The position numbers and the translations under genes were made by a program. Below the pieces are notes generated by a model, which was given only the letters and a program-made list of their open reading frames with translations, had not been told where the DNA came from and did not search any database. From Verrucomicrobiaceae bacterium (GTDB lineage: Bacteria > Verrucomicrobiota > Verrucomicrobiia > Verrucomicrobiales > Verrucomicrobiaceae): 7,061 nucleotides of DNA. The number at the start of each line of letters is the position of its first letter. Position 1 is the stretch's first letter. Below are positions 4,443 through 7,061 of the stretch, in pieces. Location: assembly GCA_947463285.1 (NCBI GenBank), contig CANHTV010000193.1, positions 1 to 7,061 on the forward strand, read 5' to 3'.

Positions 4443-6557
4443 TTAAGATAAGCCAGCGCGCGTCAGCAGAGCCATTGGCTCGGGATCACGCCCCATAAAA
4501 TCACGGAAGAGTTTGGCGGGATCTTCAGAGTTCCCTTTACTGAGGACTTTATCTCTGAATTCGCGGCCAACTTTCGCATTCAGGATGCCTTCTTTCTGGA
4601 AACGAGTGAAGGCATCTGCATCCAGCACCTCCGCCCACTTGTAGCTGTAATATCCTGCGGCATAGCCTACGGGACTGCTGAAGAGATGACCAAAACGACG
4701 TGCCATGGTCGGATTTTCCGTCTGCAACGGCATCAGATAATCCTTCAAAATCTGGCGTGAGAGTTGATCTAGATCCGCGCCCTCGTCTATGGCATGATGC
4801 ATGTGCAGTTCCAGATCCAGTTTACCAAAAGCAAGCTGCCTCATGATGTCGCTGGCACTGCGATAATTTTTGGCGGCAATAACCTTCTTGAAAATCTTCG
4901 CCGGGATTGGTTTACCAGTCTCATGATGGAGGGCAAAGAGATCCAAACTCTCCCGCTCCCAACAGAAATTTTCCAGGATCTGTGAAGGCAGTTCAACAAA
5001 GTCCCAGTAAACGCTGACGCCGTTGAGAGATGGGATTTCGACATTGCCACAGAGCTGGTGCAGCAGGTGTCCGAACTCGTGAAACACCGTGCAAACTTCA
5101 TCATGCGTCAGCAAGGCGGGCTTGCCATCGACAGGCGGCGTCATGTTGCCACAAATGAGTCCCAGATGCAGACGACGATCTCTTTCGCCACTCGGTGGTG
5201 TGCCCATTTTAAGATAATTCATCCAGGCACCACCACGCTTGGAATCACGAGGATGCCAGTCCGCATAGAAGGAACCGATGTGAACACCCTTTTCGTTGCG
5301 CACTTCATAAAACTTCACCTCAGAATGCCAGACCTCGACGGGGCCGTCCTGCCCAGGCTGTGTGCTGGCAGGTCCGGTTTCGCCATCTTTATAGAGGACT
5401 GTCTCACGAGCAGTGATACGCAGGTCAAAGACCTTCTCCGCCAGCTCAAACATGCCACTGAGCACACGATCCAGCGGGAAGTAAGGGCGAAGCTCCTCCT
5501 CATCAAAGTCATACTCGGCCTTGCGTTGTTTTTCAGCCCAGAAAGCCACTTCCCAAGGCTGCAACAAACTGGCGGGCTGCCCCAGGGAATCGGCTCGGTA
5601 TTCCTGTAGCTGAATCGTCTCACGCTGGAAAGCGCTCTGGATCTTGGCATGAAGATTGTGAATGAAATCCAACGCATTGCGGCCATTGCCCGCCATGCGC
5701 TGCTGGAGCACCTGATCCGCAAAATTTGGCTTCCCCATGAGCTGGGCTTTTTCATGGCGCAGGCGTAAAATTTTCCACACCAGTTCAGTATTATCATGGA
5801 CATCGCCACGACCGACACCAGTGGACCCCTCCCACACGGCACGACGAAGTTCAGCATCCTCCGCATACTCCATGACCGGGATCATGGAAGGTGCCTTCAG
5901 GGTAAAACGATACTGCGAGGCGTCCACAGTCCCCTGCCCTTTGGCTTCAGCAGCGGCACGCGCCGCATCAATGGCTGACTGTGGCAGACCTTTGAGCTTC
6001 TCCACATCCGTGATGATCAGCTCCCACTGATTCGTGGAATCGAGGACATTTTCGGAGTACTTCTGAGTAGCCTGGGAAAGCTCGGATTCGATGATCTCCA
6101 ATCGTGCTTTCTTATCCGGCGGCAGATCAGCGCCAGCCTGGCGGAAACCTTCCATCGTCTCATTCAGCGCCCGTTTGGGCACGGGTGGCAGTGAACGCGC
6201 TTCATCTGTTTTGCTGTAGGTTTCAAGCAGATCCCAGAGATACTCATTAAGCGGTATCTTGGCAAAAAAGGCACTGACTTGTGGCAGTATCGCATTGTGG
6301 GCCTCACGCAGTGCCGGTGCATTGCACAAAGCATCCAGATGCTGCACCAAGCCCCAGGATTCATTCAATGAACGCGTCGCCTCATCCAGAGCCAGGATGA
6401 CGCTTTGGAAACTAATTTTACCTCGATCCTGATCAATGACGCGGTTGAGATTCTCCTCAGCCTGTTGCAACGCCAAGGAGATGTCGGCCTGAATGCATGA
6501 GGCATCCAGCGTTGACCAACGGATATGAAAATCCTGAGTGAGGAAGGGCTGTGCCAT
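4443..6557 (-). CDS. prlC: M3-family zinc oligopeptidase (oligopeptidase A)
   Basis: This 704-residue metallopeptidase degrades short peptides in the cytoplasm, including in related bacteria cleaved signal peptides. The zinc site is HEFGH (493-497), with H493 and H497 as ligands and E494 as the catalytic base. The third ligand is E522 in DFVELPSQ, with 24 residues between HEFGH and this Glu, as in thimet oligopeptidase. Other family hallmarks are GSFYADWHPRDSKRGGAWM (428-446), the substrate-binding segment around GYAAGYYSYKWAEV (631-644) and a long helical N-terminal half (about 20-330). Similarity to E. coli oligopeptidase A seems to run from the first residues to the last. Residues about 386-406 are a Gly/Pro/Thr-rich insertion before VWHSEVKFYEV that E. 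coli OpdA lacks. The start at 6557 matches the family N-terminus (MxxPhL) but has no Shine-Dalgarno; upstream lies a C6 run. It follows the sialidase-like gene by 66 nt on the same strand and is convergent with ilvN. The symbol follows the E. coli name; orthology is likely but not proven. Confidence 0.93.
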   Translation of the reverse strand: MAQPFLTQDFHIRWSTLDASCIQADISLALQQAEENLNRVIDQDRGKISFQSVILALDEATRSLNESWGLVQHLDALCNAPALREAHNAILPQVSAFFAKIPLNEYLWDLLETYSKTDEARSLPPVPKRALNETMEGFRQAGADLPPDKKARLEIIESELSQATQKYSENVLDSTNQWELIITDVEKLKGLPQSAIDAARAAAEAKGQGTVDASQYRFTLKAPSMIPVMEYAEDAELRRAVWEGSTGVGRGDVHDNTELVWKILRLRHEKAQLMGKPNFADQVLQQRMAGNGRNALDFIHNLHAKIQSAFQRETIQLQEYRADSLGQPASLLQPWEVAFWAEKQRKAEYDFDEEELRPYFPLDRVLSGMFELAEKVFDLRITARETVLYKDGETGPASTQPGQDGPVEVWHSEVKFYEVRNEKGVHIGSFYADWHPRDSKRGGAWMNYLKMGTPPSGERDRRLHLGLICGNMTPPVDGKPALLTHDEVCTVFHEFGHLLHQLCGNVEIPSLNGVSVYWDFVELPSQILENFCWERESLDLFALHHETGKPIPAKIFKKVIAAKNYRSASDIMRQLAFGKLDLELHMHHAIDEGADLDQLSRQILKDYLMPLQTENPTMARRFGHLFSSPVGYAAGYYSYKWAEVLDADAFTRFQKEGILNAKVGREFRDKVLSKGNSEDPAKLFRDFMGRDPEPMALLTRAGLS

Positions 6558-6623
6558 AAAGTGGGGGGAAGGGCGGCCAAGATTATCGCCAGCGCCTTGT
6601 GCATGACAACCAGATTGATTGCA
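6558..6623 (-). other. 66-nt gap between the sialidase-like gene and prlC, with a C6 tract
   Basis: Read on the minus strand, this gap contains an ATG at 6604 followed by codons for a signal-peptide-like stretch (MHKALAIILAALPP). These codons run into a CCCCCC tract just before the prlC ATG, but in a different frame from prlC. No hairpin or T-run was seen, so the two genes may be co-transcribed. Confidence 0.4.
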
Positions 6624-7061
6624 TTACTCCGCCACTTTGGCGCCCGGCAACCTTATTTTGGCGATATAGATGCTGGCTTTGCCTTCATGAGAGGAGTAGT
6701 AGCTCACCCAGAGATGATTATCCTGCCAAAGCAGGCCGGGATAGCTGCAATCACCGCCACTGGGGAGCTCCAACATGGGAGTCAATGAGCTGGACGTCAT
6801 TGTAAAGAGCACCATGTGCGGCCCAGGTGTCGCGCCCAGACCACGCGAACCCGCGATCAATGTTCCATCTGGCAGCTCGATGAAGTTTTGCCCCTGGACC
6901 ACAGTCGTCAGTGGAGTCCAGGTCCACTCTCGATAAGGCGCGTTGGCACTACCAATGTAGCCGCGCTTGTCACCGCCTTCACGTCTGACCAAGGCCAGCG
7001 CCGAACCATTCTTGAGGAAGCGAAGAGCCGCTTCATTCGGCTGGTTCGGCACCTGCATGAG
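6624..7061 (-). CDS. C-terminal part of a sialidase/BNR-like beta-propeller protein (5' truncated by window edge)
   Basis: The frame is open to the right edge of the window, so the gene begins outside it; the Met codon at 7058 is internal, preceded by a Leu codon. The visible 145 residues show repeating beta-propeller blades. PNEAALRFLKNGSALALVRR is one hallmark, followed by GYIGSANAPYREWTWTPL, a GQNFIELPDGTLIAGSR blade, and SGGDCSYPGLLWQDNHLWVSYYSSHEGKASIYIAKI near the end. This pattern matches the C-terminus of proteins commonly annotated as exo-alpha-sialidase or sialidase-family in Verrucomicrobia and Planctomycetes. They are often secreted and linked to glycan use, but the substrate cannot be judged from this end. 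The N-terminal catalytic Arg and Asp positions and any signal peptide are not visible. It ends 66 nt before prlC on the same strand. Confidence 0.85.
   Translation of the reverse strand, partial: LMQVPNQPNEAALRFLKNGSALALVRREGGDKRGYIGSANAPYREWTWTPLTTVVQGQNFIELPDGTLIAGSRGLGATPGPHMVLFTMTSSSLTPMLELPSGGDCSYPGLLWQDNHLWVSYYSSHEGKASIYIAKIRLPGAKVAE

Noticed and set aside
5058..5609. 183-codon plus-strand open frame inside prlC
   Set aside because: It lies opposite the conserved M3 catalytic region, so it is a shadow of prlC.

Overview
The window reads as chromosomal DNA of a free-living, moderately GC-rich bacterium. I infer Verrucomicrobia (Prosthecobacter/Verrucomicrobium-like). The reasons are the sialidase-type protein fragment at the right edge, the frequent absence of Shine-Dalgarno sequences, and the short intergenic repeats. 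This placement comes from memory of such genomes, not from a search.

Layout, left to right: (1) 135-908 on the minus strand encodes a 257-residue single-pass membrane protein. Its outer domain resembles an M28 aminopeptidase core that has lost its metal ligands. (2) 909-1206 is a divergent intergenic region. It contains an almost G-free, A/C-rich stretch, a roughly 52-bp-periodic CAATTTT repeat and a small inverted repeat. (3) 1207-4339 on the plus strand is a probable three-gene operon: ilvB (acetohydroxyacid synthase large subunit), a beta-class DNA N6-adenine methyltransferase, and ilvN (the small regulatory subunit). The intergenic gaps are 36 and 25 nt, each occupied by a repeat structure: a perfect 7-bp hairpin and a 14-bp tandem duplication. 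(4) 4340-4442 separates convergent genes and holds three tandem TGGAGT octamers folded into a hairpin. (5) 4443-6557 on the minus strand is an M3 oligopeptidase A (prlC-like). (6) 6624-7061 on the minus strand is the C-terminal part of a sialidase/BNR-like protein cut by the window edge.

IlvB and IlvN together form acetohydroxyacid synthase, the first common enzyme of valine, leucine and isoleucine synthesis. A DNA methyltransferase gene lying between two subunit genes that must be co-produced is the most unusual arrangement here. No restriction endonuclease partner is visible, so it looks like an orphan enzyme. The oligopeptidase and the sialidase-like fragment are not functionally linked to the ilv genes in any way I can see. 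I found no RNA genes, CRISPR arrays, insertion sequences or phage genes.
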